The notes beneath the pieces are model-generated. The model saw only the letters and a program-made list of their open reading frames with translations, was not told the DNA's origin and did no database searches. This document shows, one piece after another, positions 1-5,411 of a stretch of DNA of 6,395 bases. Origin of the DNA: Actinomycetota bacterium (GTDB taxonomy: Bacteria > Actinomycetota > Thermoleophilia > Gaiellales > Gaiellaceae); NCBI GenBank assembly GCA_013812465.1, contig JACCTK010000189.1, positions 1 through 6,395 on the forward strand, given 5' to 3'. The first letter of the stretch is position 1. Each line of letters starts with the position of its first letter. A program made the translations under genes and the position numbers.

Positions 1-83
1 GTTACGTGGCGGTGACGATGTTCGGGTTCTTCAACCCCGCGTTCCGCGAGATGGATCGCCGTCCAGGCGACGGAGATCCTTAA
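1..83 (+). CDS. C-terminal end of an unidentified protein (5' end outside window)
   Basis: The reading frame beginning with the first full codon at position 3 is open for 26 codons and ends at TAA (81-83). The visible tail is moderately hydrophobic (VAVTMFGFFNPAF) and then becomes charged and Gly/Pro-rich (REMDRRPGDGDP). About 20 of 26 codons end in G or C, as in the neighbouring genes, which supports real coding. Its stop overlaps the stop of the convergent phosphatase gene by four bases (TTAA at 80-83), a common arrangement for convergent genes in compact genomes. The hydrophobic stretch followed by a polar tail would fit the end of a membrane protein, but that is only a guess. The family cannot be recognised from so little sequence. 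Confidence 0.5.
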   Translation, partial: YVAVTMFGFFNPAFREMDRRPGDGDP

Positions 84-1477
84 CGCGCGGCGAGCGCCGG
101 CGACAAGCTTTCGCCGCGCATCCCCTCGGGCTGCTCAATGCCGAGGATCTCGAGCACTGTCGGCGCGATGTCGAGCAGGTGCGCATCCGCCCGTCCTCTT
201 GCCTCGACTCCTGGACCGGCCACGATGTAGAGCCCGTCCTGCGCATGGTTCGCGTCATCGGGGCCGGTGTCGTTCTCGAGCGTCTGGATGCCCTCGTCGC
301 CGCCGATCGTGCCGACCGAGCGCCAGAGCAGGTCTCCGAAGACGACAATCAGGTCCGGCGCGACGCCCTTCGGCTCGCCGTACAGCTCCTCCGGCTTGTA
401 GACCTTGGTCGGGATCGGGCGCCCCGCGTCGTCCGGGATCTCCGCGATGCGGTGTGCGAGGTCGTCGCGCACGGCTTCGTACTCGTCCGGGGGAATCACG
501 CCTTCGGGCTCGCGACCCTGCACGTTCAGGAAGACACGCGCGTAGTAGCCGCCCTCCCCCCACGCCGCCGTGTTCGGCCAGTCGACGCCGACGTCTCTCA
601 GCGACGACACACCGCTCGGTTCGGCGAGGGTCGCCAGCAGCCCTTCGCGGCGGAGCCACTCGTTGATCCGAATCCCGCCGTCGAGCCTCTTCGCGCCGTG
701 ATCGGAGACGACGAAGACAACTGTGTCATCGTCCGCATGCTCGAGGAGGCCGGCTATCAGCCCGTCCACATGGCGGTGGTAGTCGAGGATCGCGTCCTCG
801 TACCTGTTGCCGGGCTCATGCTTGCGGTGCTCGGGATCCATGTACTTCCAGAATCCGTGGTGCATCCGATCGGGGCCCATCTCGACCATCGCGAAGAACG
901 TCCACGGCTTGACCTCCGCGAGATGCTCGGCGAGCTGAAAGCGCCGGTCGGTCATCTCGTAGACCTGCCGGAGCAGATAGTCCTTGTCCTCGGTTCGGAA
1001 GTCCTTCGTATCGAAGATGTACTTGCCGACGACCTCCTCGATCTCGTCGCGGAGCGCTGCCGGATACGTGTACCTACTGTCGATCGACGGCGTCAGGAAG
1101 CAGCTGACCATCGCGCCGTTCAGCGGCTTCGGCGGGTAGGTACCGGGCACGCTCAGCACGACCGACGAGCCACCGGCGCGCGTGACGAGATCCCACAGGC
1201 GCGGCTCGCGGATCGCGTCGCTCATGGCGATGAAGCCGCCCTCGTAGGTGTGGTCGGAGCGGTTGCGAAAGCCGTAGACCCCGAGATCGCCGGGAGTCTT
1301 GGACGACATCATGCAGGACCAGGCCGGGACGGTGATCGGCGGGATGACCGAGGTCAGCCGGCCGTACGAGCCACGCTCCATGAGCCCTGAGAGCGTCGGC
1401 AGCTCGTCACGCCAGCGCTCCAACACGAGCGAAGGCTCGGCGCAGTCGAGGCCGATGAGCATGACTCTCCGTGGCAT
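80..1477 (-). CDS. Alkaline phosphatase superfamily protein (type I phosphodiesterase/nucleotide pyrophosphatase-like)
   Basis: This 465-residue protein belongs to the two-metal alkaline phosphatase superfamily, whose members hydrolyse phosphomonoesters, phosphodiesters or related esters. The expected active-site residues are all visible: Asp11 in GLDCAEP, the likely nucleophile Thr49 in PPITVPAW, Asp203 and His207 in GPDRMHH, Asp259-His260 in SDHG, and His411 in NHAQDG. PAW followed by the SSKTPG turn is typical of the phosphodiesterase/pyrophosphatase branch. There is no signal peptide or membrane segment, so it is predicted to be cytoplasmic. The ATG at 1477 is chosen because MPRRVMLIGLD begins directly at the first core strand. 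No strong Shine-Dalgarno sequence precedes it, so translation may depend on coupling to the regulator gene ending 33 bp upstream on the same strand. Substrate is unknown. Other superfamily branches (sulfatase, phosphoglycerate mutase) fit less well, because the sulfatase C/S-x-P-x-R signature is absent. Confidence 0.88.
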   Translation of the reverse strand: MPRRVMLIGLDCAEPSLVLERWRDELPTLSGLMERGSYGRLTSVIPPITVPAWSCMMSSKTPGDLGVYGFRNRSDHTYEGGFIAMSDAIREPRLWDLVTRAGGSSVVLSVPGTYPPKPLNGAMVSCFLTPSIDSRYTYPAALRDEIEEVVGKYIFDTKDFRTEDKDYLLRQVYEMTDRRFQLAEHLAEVKPWTFFAMVEMGPDRMHHGFWKYMDPEHRKHEPGNRYEDAILDYHRHVDGLIAGLLEHADDDTVVFVVSDHGAKRLDGGIRINEWLRREGLLATLAEPSGVSSLRDVGVDWPNTAAWGEGGYYARVFLNVQGREPEGVIPPDEYEAVRDDLAHRIAEIPDDAGRPIPTKVYKPEELYGEPKGVAPDLIVVFGDLLWRSVGTIGGDEGIQTLENDTGPDDANHAQDGLYIVAGPGVEARGRADAHLLDIAPTVLEILGIEQPEGMRGESLSPALAAR

Positions 1478-1510
1478 CGCGGGAGCGTAGCCCGCCAGAC
1501 CGCCTCGGAG

Positions 1511-4225
1511 CTAGCCGCCCGAGAAGGCGGAGGCGAACTCGCCGTCGCCCAGCTGCACGCGGACGACTGCCTCTACCTCCAGCGGGAGAGCTGCGTCGAA
1601 CGTGACCGCCGCGGATCCCGTCTCCTCGAGCAATGCCGCAGCTCGGCCGAGAAGGCGAGCGGCTTCGCGGTAGCGGTGGTCAGCGGCTTCGGTGGCCGCT
1701 TTCCCCTGGAGCGCGTGCGCCAGATGCTCGCGGAAGCCGATCGCGTCGAACAGCGCCTCGGCTTCGGCGAAACGCTTCTGAGCGTCATTCGTGTGACCGA
1801 GTCGGTAGGCGGCAAGGCCGAGATTGAGGAGCGCGATCCCCTCGCCTTCGGAGGTTCCTCGAGCACGGTGATAGTCGAGCACGTCGATCCAGAGTGGGAC
1901 GGCTACCTCGTGTTCCCCTGCGTCGAACGCGACCGACCCGAGGTTCATCTTCGCCACGAGCTCGTCTCCTTCCCGACCGAGATCGCTCGCGATGGCGCGG
2001 CTTCGCTCGAGATGCCGGCGCGCGCGCTCGTAGTCGCCTTCGTCCCGCGCGATCAGCCCTAGCACCGTGTGGCAGGCCAGGCTGATGTCCCCGTCGCCGT
2101 TCGCGTCGGCGATCTCGAGGCCGAGCAAAGCCAATTCACGCGCACGTTCGAGGTCGCCCTGGCTCCAGGCGATGCCCGCGCCGCCACGGCAGGCATCGGC
2201 CCGAAGTCGAGGCTCGACCGCGTCCGCTCGCGCGATTGCGGTCTCGATCCGAGAACGTCCCTCGGCAAGGTGACCACGCAGCCACCAGAACCGCCAGAGT
2301 GCGACAACGAGCCGTAGCTCCAGGTCGGCATTGGCCGTCGAGTGGGCATGGTCGAGCGTGACTCGCAGGTTGTCCCGCTCCTCGTCGAGGACGTCCAGCC
2401 AGTAACCCTGCTCGGAGCCGCGCAGGTCGGCCCCCTCCGCCAGCTCCAGGAAATAGGCAGCATGGGCGTCCGCGGCGCGCATCCGGCCTGGCCCGAGAAG
2501 CTCGAGAGCGTACTCACGCACCGTCTCGAGCATCCGGAATCGCCGGCGGCTCCCCGCAGACTCCCGCTGCAGCATGCTGCTGTCAACCAGGCCGGCGAGC
2601 GAGTCCACGTCGCTGGCGGTCACGGCAAGCGCTGCTTCGAGCGAGATGTCGCTCGGGAACACGGAGAGTCGAGCCAGCAGGGCTCGCTCGGTGTCGCTCA
2701 TCAGCGCGGCGCTCCAGTCGAGGGTGTCGCGAAGCGTCTGCTGGCGGGCAGGAAGGTCGTGGGGTCCGCCGGCCAGCAGGGTCAGGCGCTCGCCCAGCCG
2801 GTCACGCAGTTGGCCCGGGGTCAACGTGCGCGTCCGAGCGGCCGCCAACTCGATCGCGAGAGGCAATCCATCCAAGCTGCGACAGATCTCTCGTACGTCG
2901 GGATCGTCAGCAGACACGGTGGATTTCGGCTCCAACGCTGTCGCCCGCTCGACGAAGAGGCGGGCCGCGGCGTCCTCTTCGAGCGGCTCGACCGGGAAGA
3001 CGTGCTCGCCCGACAGGTGCAGGACGCGCCTGCTGGTGACCACGACCGTTAGCAGCGGAGACGCTTCGATGAGGCGAAGCAGCGCTGGACCCGCGTCTGT
3101 CAACTGCTCGAAGTTGTCCACGACGAGCAGGAGCTCCCGTCCCTTCGCCCAAGCGGCGAGGGTCTCGGCGAGCGATTCGCCTGGTTGCTCACCGATCCGG
3201 ACTGCATGAGCGATGGCCGACAGCACGAGCGAGGACTCACGGAGGGCTGAGAGGTCCGCAACCGCGACACCGTTCCCGAAGAACTGGCCGCTCTCGGCGG
3301 CCAGTGCCAGCGCAAGCCTCGTCTTCCCGCTCCCGCCCGCGCCCACGAGCGTGACCAGCCGGACATTCGTGCGCAGAACGAGCTCGCCCAGCTCGCCCAG
3401 CTCACGCTCACGGCCGATCAACGCCGTGACGGCCGCGGGGAGCTCGGGCACGCCCACCTCGGACGGGGCGACCCTCGGAACGAGCGTCGGGTCATGCCGA
3501 AGAATCGCGCGCTCGACCGCTCGGAGGTCGTCGCCCGGCTCGAGCCCCAGCTCGTCCAGAAGGTCCTCGCGTGTCTTGCGGAAGACCTCGAGAGCTTCCA
3601 CCTGACGACCCGCGCGGTAGAGCGCGACCATGGAAAGCGCGCGTAGGCGCTCGCGGTGCGGATGCTCGGCGCTGAGCTTCGCCGACTCGGCGAGCACGTC
3701 CTGGTGCTCGCCAAGAGCGAGCTTGGCTGCAAGTCGCTCCTCGGCGCAGTCGAGCCGAAGAGCCTCGAGCCGGCCGGCTTCAGCAACGGCAAAGTCGGCG
3801 TGCGAGATGTCCACGAGGGCAGGGCCGCGCCAGAGAGCGAGCGCCCGGCTCAGAATCGCCACGGCGAGCCGTGCGTTCCCGGATGCCCGCGCCTCGCGAC
3901 CCTCCCGGAACAGCCGCTCGAACCGCTCGCAATCGAGCGAGCCAGGGGCGATCCGGGCGCGATAGCCCGAGGGAACGGTATCGACCGCGCCTCGGCCGAG
4001 CTTGCTCCGGAGGTGTGAGACGTACAGCTGGACGAGCTTCTTTGCGGTCGCGGGCGGGGCACCGCCCCACAGGGCATCGACGATCCGGTCCACCGCGACC
4101 GCTGAACCGGCGTTCAGCAGGAGATAGACGAGGAGCGCACGCTCCTTCGGCGCCCCGATCGTGATCGTGGCGCCGTCCCGCTCCACCTCCAGGGGGCCAA
4201 GCACTCGGAATTCGATCGAGCTCAT
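1511..4225 (-). CDS. SARP/BTAD-family transcriptional regulator with NB-ARC-like ATPase and TPR domains (AfsR-like)
   Basis: This 904-residue protein has the AfsR-type architecture. Residues 1-95 form an OmpR-like winged-helix DNA-binding domain (IEFRVLGPLEV, then a helix region ending LVQLYVSHLRSKLG). Residues 97-245 form the bacterial transcriptional activation (BTAD) domain, ending in ELGLEPGDDLRAVERAIL. An NB-ARC/AAA-like ATPase follows: Walker A GAGGSGKT at 295-302, Walker B LLLVVDNFEQ around Asp370, TSRR at 397-400 and GLPLAIELAA at 453-462. A linker winged helix ends with RFRMLETVREYALELL (563-577). From about 585 to 895 there are helical TPR-like repeats. Such proteins normally activate transcription by binding phased direct repeats, with ATP and TPR domains controlling activity. 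The ATG at 4225 fits the conserved N-terminus. The GGAG next to it has no spacing, so initiation may be leaderless. The C-terminus stops at GEFASAFSGG, shorter than I recall for relatives. Signal and regulon are unknown. Confidence 0.92.
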   Translation of the reverse strand: MSSIEFRVLGPLEVERDGATITIGAPKERALLVYLLLNAGSAVAVDRIVDALWGGAPPATAKKLVQLYVSHLRSKLGRGAVDTVPSGYRARIAPGSLDCERFERLFREGREARASGNARLAVAILSRALALWRGPALVDISHADFAVAEAGRLEALRLDCAEERLAAKLALGEHQDVLAESAKLSAEHPHRERLRALSMVALYRAGRQVEALEVFRKTREDLLDELGLEPGDDLRAVERAILRHDPTLVPRVAPSEVGVPELPAAVTALIGRERELGELGELVLRTNVRLVTLVGAGGSGKTRLALALAAESGQFFGNGVAVADLSALRESSLVLSAIAHAVRIGEQPGESLAETLAAWAKGRELLLVVDNFEQLTDAGPALLRLIEASPLLTVVVTSRRVLHLSGEHVFPVEPLEEDAAARLFVERATALEPKSTVSADDPDVREICRSLDGLPLAIELAAARTRTLTPGQLRDRLGERLTLLAGGPHDLPARQQTLRDTLDWSAALMSDTERALLARLSVFPSDISLEAALAVTASDVDSLAGLVDSSMLQRESAGSRRRFRMLETVREYALELLGPGRMRAADAHAAYFLELAEGADLRGSEQGYWLDVLDEERDNLRVTLDHAHSTANADLELRLVVALWRFWWLRGHLAEGRSRIETAIARADAVEPRLRADACRGGAGIAWSQGDLERARELALLGLEIADANGDGDISLACHTVLGLIARDEGDYERARRHLERSRAIASDLGREGDELVAKMNLGSVAFDAGEHEVAVPLWIDVLDYHRARGTSEGEGIALLNLGLAAYRLGHTNDAQKRFAEAEALFDAIGFREHLAHALQGKAATEAADHRYREAARLLGRAAALLEETGSAAVTFDAALPLEVEAVVRVQLGDGEFASAFSGG
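3381..3403. repeat. 9-bp tandem repeat inside the regulator gene
   Basis: AGCTCGCCC occurs twice in tandem (3381-3389 and 3390-3398), followed by a partial AGCTC. Because the unit is three codons long, the repeat preserves the frame and encodes the GELGEL segment at residues 277-282, just before the ATPase core. It probably arose by small slippage and has no evident function. Confidence 0.6.
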
Positions 4226-4233
4226 CTCCGCGG

Positions 4234-4239
4234 ATGCTA
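4234..4239 (-). promoter_or_regulatory. Possible -10 element of the SARP/BTAD regulator gene
   Basis: On the minus strand TAGCAT fits the actinobacterial TAnnnT -10 pattern. It ends 8 bases before the ATG at 4225, which would place transcription start at or next to the start codon and give a leaderless mRNA. That agrees with the lack of a properly spaced Shine-Dalgarno sequence. No convincing -35 hexamer lies 16-18 bp upstream; the phased repeats occupy that place. This is typical of activator-dependent promoters, but the hexamer alone could be chance. Confidence 0.4.
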
Positions 4240-4246
4240 TTCCGGG

Positions 4247-4278
4247 CTCGACCGGCCTCTACCGATCCTCGACCGGCC
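4247..4278 (-). promoter_or_regulatory. Three phased direct repeats, candidate SARP operator
   Basis: Read on the minus strand, TCGAG (4272-4268), TAGAG (4261-4257) and TCGAG (4251-4247) recur at 11 and 10 bp. The outer two belong to a perfect 11-bp direct repeat, GGCCGGTCGAG, whose copies start 21 bp apart; the middle copy matches at 8 of 11 positions. SARP regulators such as ActII-ORF4 and DnrI are known to bind TCGAG-like heptamers at about 11-bp spacing close to the -10 element. Here the last TCGAG ends 7 bp before the TAGCAT hexamer of the SARP gene itself, so autoregulation is inferred. A further TCGAG at 4297-4293 is out of phase. Confidence 0.55.
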
Positions 4279-4305
4279 CGCGCGATCGTCGTCTCGACAC
4301 CAACC

Positions 4306-4313
4306 GAGGAGGA
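4306..4313 (+). promoter_or_regulatory. Ribosome binding site fixing the start of the exported protein
   Basis: GAGGAGGA is a strong Shine-Dalgarno match. The GAGGAGG core ends four bases before the ATG at 4317. It decides the start in favour of this codon over an upstream in-frame ATG at 4161. That upstream start would extend the protein into the divergent regulator gene and place polar sequence in front of the signal peptide. Confidence 0.8.
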
Positions 4314-4316
4314 TCC

Positions 4317-4715
4317 ATGCTCAATCTCGTCCGAATTGGAGTGACCGCAATCGTCCTGGCCGCGGTCCTGGCTTCGACGGCTCTGGCCGCCGCCCCGGCG
4401 AAGGGTGGCACGTACGAGGGAACGCTCCACGCGAGCGGCGTCGCCGCGCTCACCAAGCAGGTTCTGATCAAGGTCGCGGCATCGGGCAAGAGCGCACGGG
4501 TGACGTGGTCGTGTGGAGTGGGACGTGGGAAGAGCACACTCCAGTTCCCGATCAAGGCAGACGGCACGTTCAAGGCGTACAGCAACACCGGTTCCCTCAC
4601 CGTGTGGTCGTTCATCGGCAGGTTCGCCTCGAAACAGCGAGCACGCGCCGTGCTCCATCTCAACGCGACCTGCGACGGCAAGGGCGGCACGCTCAACCTC
4701 GCGCTCGAGGCCTAG
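4317..4715 (+). CDS. Small basic exported protein with two cysteines, function unknown
   Basis: This 132-residue protein starts with a Sec-type signal peptide: a short N-region with Arg6, a hydrophobic core (IGVTAIVLAAVLAS) and an Ala-rich end with likely cleavage near ALA|A (residue 24) or shortly after. The mature part of about 107 residues is strongly basic (nine Lys and five Arg against four acidic residues). It is rich in alternating hydrophobic and small residues, suggesting a beta-sheet fold. Cys66 and Cys119 flank the central segment and could form a disulfide after export. No catalytic motif, lipobox or membrane anchor is visible. I recall similar small secreted hypothetical proteins in actinobacteria but cannot name a family. 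It is the first gene of a tight three-gene set, divergent from the SARP/BTAD regulator, and could be one of its targets. Confidence 0.82.
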   Translation: MLNLVRIGVTAIVLAAVLASTALAAAPAKGGTYEGTLHASGVAALTKQVLIKVAASGKSARVTWSCGVGRGKSTLQFPIKADGTFKAYSNTGSLTVWSFIGRFASKQRARAVLHLNATCDGKGGTLNLALEA

Positions 4716-4720
4716 ACGCC

Positions 4721-5017
4721 GTGAGCTACGCCTTCGTGCAGGACATTCCGGCCACGTGGGACATGTACCTCGGGATCGCGGAGGCCCTCGGGGAAGCTCT
4801 CCCCGAGGGGCTCGTGCTCCACGTCGCCGGCCCTACCGAGGAAGGGTTTCGCATGATCGGCATCTGGAGCTCCAGGAAGACCTGGGATCGTTTTCGAAGC
4901 AATCACTTGCACGGGATCCTCGATAGTCTGGCCGACCGGGCCCGGGTACAGCCGACCTACCGGGACCTGGAAGTCACGCACCTGCTCTCGGGCCCACTAC
5001 CGCGGCCCGGAGCGTAG
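4721..5017 (+). CDS. ABM-like (dimeric alpha/beta barrel) small protein, function unknown
   Basis: This 98-residue protein starts at GTG 4721, five bases after the previous stop, with GAGG at 4707-4710 as a modest ribosome binding site. A longer in-frame start at 4505 would overlap the exported-protein gene and add Arg/Gln-rich out-of-frame-like residues, so it is rejected. The pattern resembles the ferredoxin-like fold of antibiotic-biosynthesis-monooxygenase-type proteins: a first strand (SYAFVQDIP), a helix (TWDMYLGIAEALG), a central strand and turn (GLVLHVAGPTEEGFRMIGIW) and a second helix (SRKTWDRFRSNHLHGIL). The central GxxxHVAGPTxEGFR block is familiar from actinobacterial hypothetical proteins. 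No haem- or flavin-binding residues can be assigned, so enzymatic activity is unproven. The following gene encodes a similar-sized protein with the same likely fold. Confidence 0.82.
   Translation: MSYAFVQDIPATWDMYLGIAEALGEALPEGLVLHVAGPTEEGFRMIGIWSSRKTWDRFRSNHLHGILDSLADRARVQPTYRDLEVTHLLSGPLPRPGA
4785..4809. repeat. Perfect 10-bp inverted repeat inside the first ABM-like gene
   Basis: CCCTCGGGGA (4785-4794) and TCCCCGAGGG (4800-4809) are exact reverse complements separated by five bases, giving a very GC-rich hairpin in the mRNA. It lies within codons 22-30 (ALGEALPEG), so codon choice may explain it. It has no U-tract and is not a terminator. Confidence 0.6.
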
Positions 5018-5038
5018 AACCCGACAGAAGGAGAGCTC

Positions 5039-5338
5039 ATGTACGTACGCATTGCTCGATTCGAAGGCGGCGATCTTGCTGATCCCAGCAAGGCAGTCGA
5101 GCGCGTGAGGAACATGGTGCAAGGAGACCGCCCGGCGGGTCTCGAGCAGGCCAAGAGGCTCCTGATGCTCGTCGACCGCGAGAACGGGCGCGGGCTCGGG
5201 CTCACCTTCTTCGAGACCGAAGAGGACATGCGCACCGGAGACCGAGCGCTCAACCAGATGACCCCCGGTGACGAGGCCGGCAAGCGAACAGCGGTCGAGA
5301 TGTACGAGGTCGGACTCGATCACGATTTCGATCGCTAA
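5039..5338 (+). CDS. Second ABM-like (dimeric alpha/beta barrel) small protein, function unknown
   Basis: This 99-residue protein starts at ATG 5039 behind a good ribosome binding site, AAGGAG at 5028-5033 with five-base spacing, and lies 21 bp after the preceding gene. The sequence follows the ABM-like layout: first strand [11 protein letters not shown], helix [10 protein letters not shown], strand [21 protein letters not shown], the [17 protein letters not shown] helix typical of this group, and a last strand [10 protein letters not shown]. The EEDMR motif after an aromatic strand is characteristic of small ABM-domain proteins of actinobacteria. No cofactor-binding or catalytic residue can be named. 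Paired with the preceding ABM-like gene, it could form a homo- or heterodimer; that is inference. The products share little obvious sequence identity, so any duplication is old. Confidence 0.85.
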   Translation: MYVRIARFEGGDLADPSKAVERVRNMVQGDRPAGLEQAKRLLMLVDRENGRGLGLTFFETEEDMRTGDRALNQMTPGDEAGKRTAVEMYEVGLDHDFDR

Positions 5339-5364
5339 CGACGGGACTACGCGACCTCCAACAT

Positions 5365-5411
5365 CTCCGGCGCCGGGCATACAGAATCCCGGTATGCCCG
5401 CTGCGCCGGAG
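5365..5411 (+). promoter_or_regulatory. Long inverted repeat spanning the aspartate kinase start codon
   Basis: The left arm CTCCGGCG-C-CGGGCATAC (5365-5382) pairs with GTATGCCCG-CTG-CGCCGGAG (5392-5411). This gives 9 plus 8 perfect base pairs separated by a 1/3-nt internal loop, with a 9-nt apical loop (5383-5391). The ATG at 5394 and a GGAG at 5408-5411 are both inside the right arm. It has no U-tract, so it is not a classical intrinsic terminator, though it could still end the upstream operon. It could instead mask translation initiation of the kinase, or act as a palindromic protein-binding site. Which of these applies cannot be settled from sequence. Confidence 0.65.

Noticed and set aside
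179..1390. 403-codon open frame opposite the phosphatase gene
   Set aside because: Its product is an Arg/Val/Asp-rich sequence without recognisable motifs, whereas the opposite strand carries a complete set of active-site residues. Long antisense frames are expected in DNA of this GC content.
2342..3052. 236-codon plus-strand open frame opposite the regulator gene
   Set aside because: It has no ribosome binding site and no recognisable domain, and it runs opposite a clear ATPase and linker region.
3283..3305. Perfect 9-bp inverted repeat (ACTGGCCGC / GCGGCCAGT) with a 5-nt loop
   Set aside because: It lies in the ATPase domain coding sequence (residues AAESGQF). Short GC-rich palindromes are expected by chance here and nothing links it to a function.
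4293..4297. Fourth CTCGA (TCGAG on minus strand) in the divergent region
   Set aside because: It is 25 bp from the nearest copy, out of the 10-11 bp phase, and lacks the flanking GGCCGG. It is treated as chance and left out of the operator.
3780..4658. 292-codon minus-strand open frame across the regulator start and the divergent region
   Set aside because: It covers the intergenic repeats and the exported-protein gene antisense, with low-complexity Arg/Gly-rich sequence. The frames of the regulator and exported protein explain the region better.
5382..5387. CAGAAT as a -10 element for aspartate kinase
   Set aside because: It matches only four of six TATAAT positions, lies in the hairpin apex, and has no -35 match upstream.
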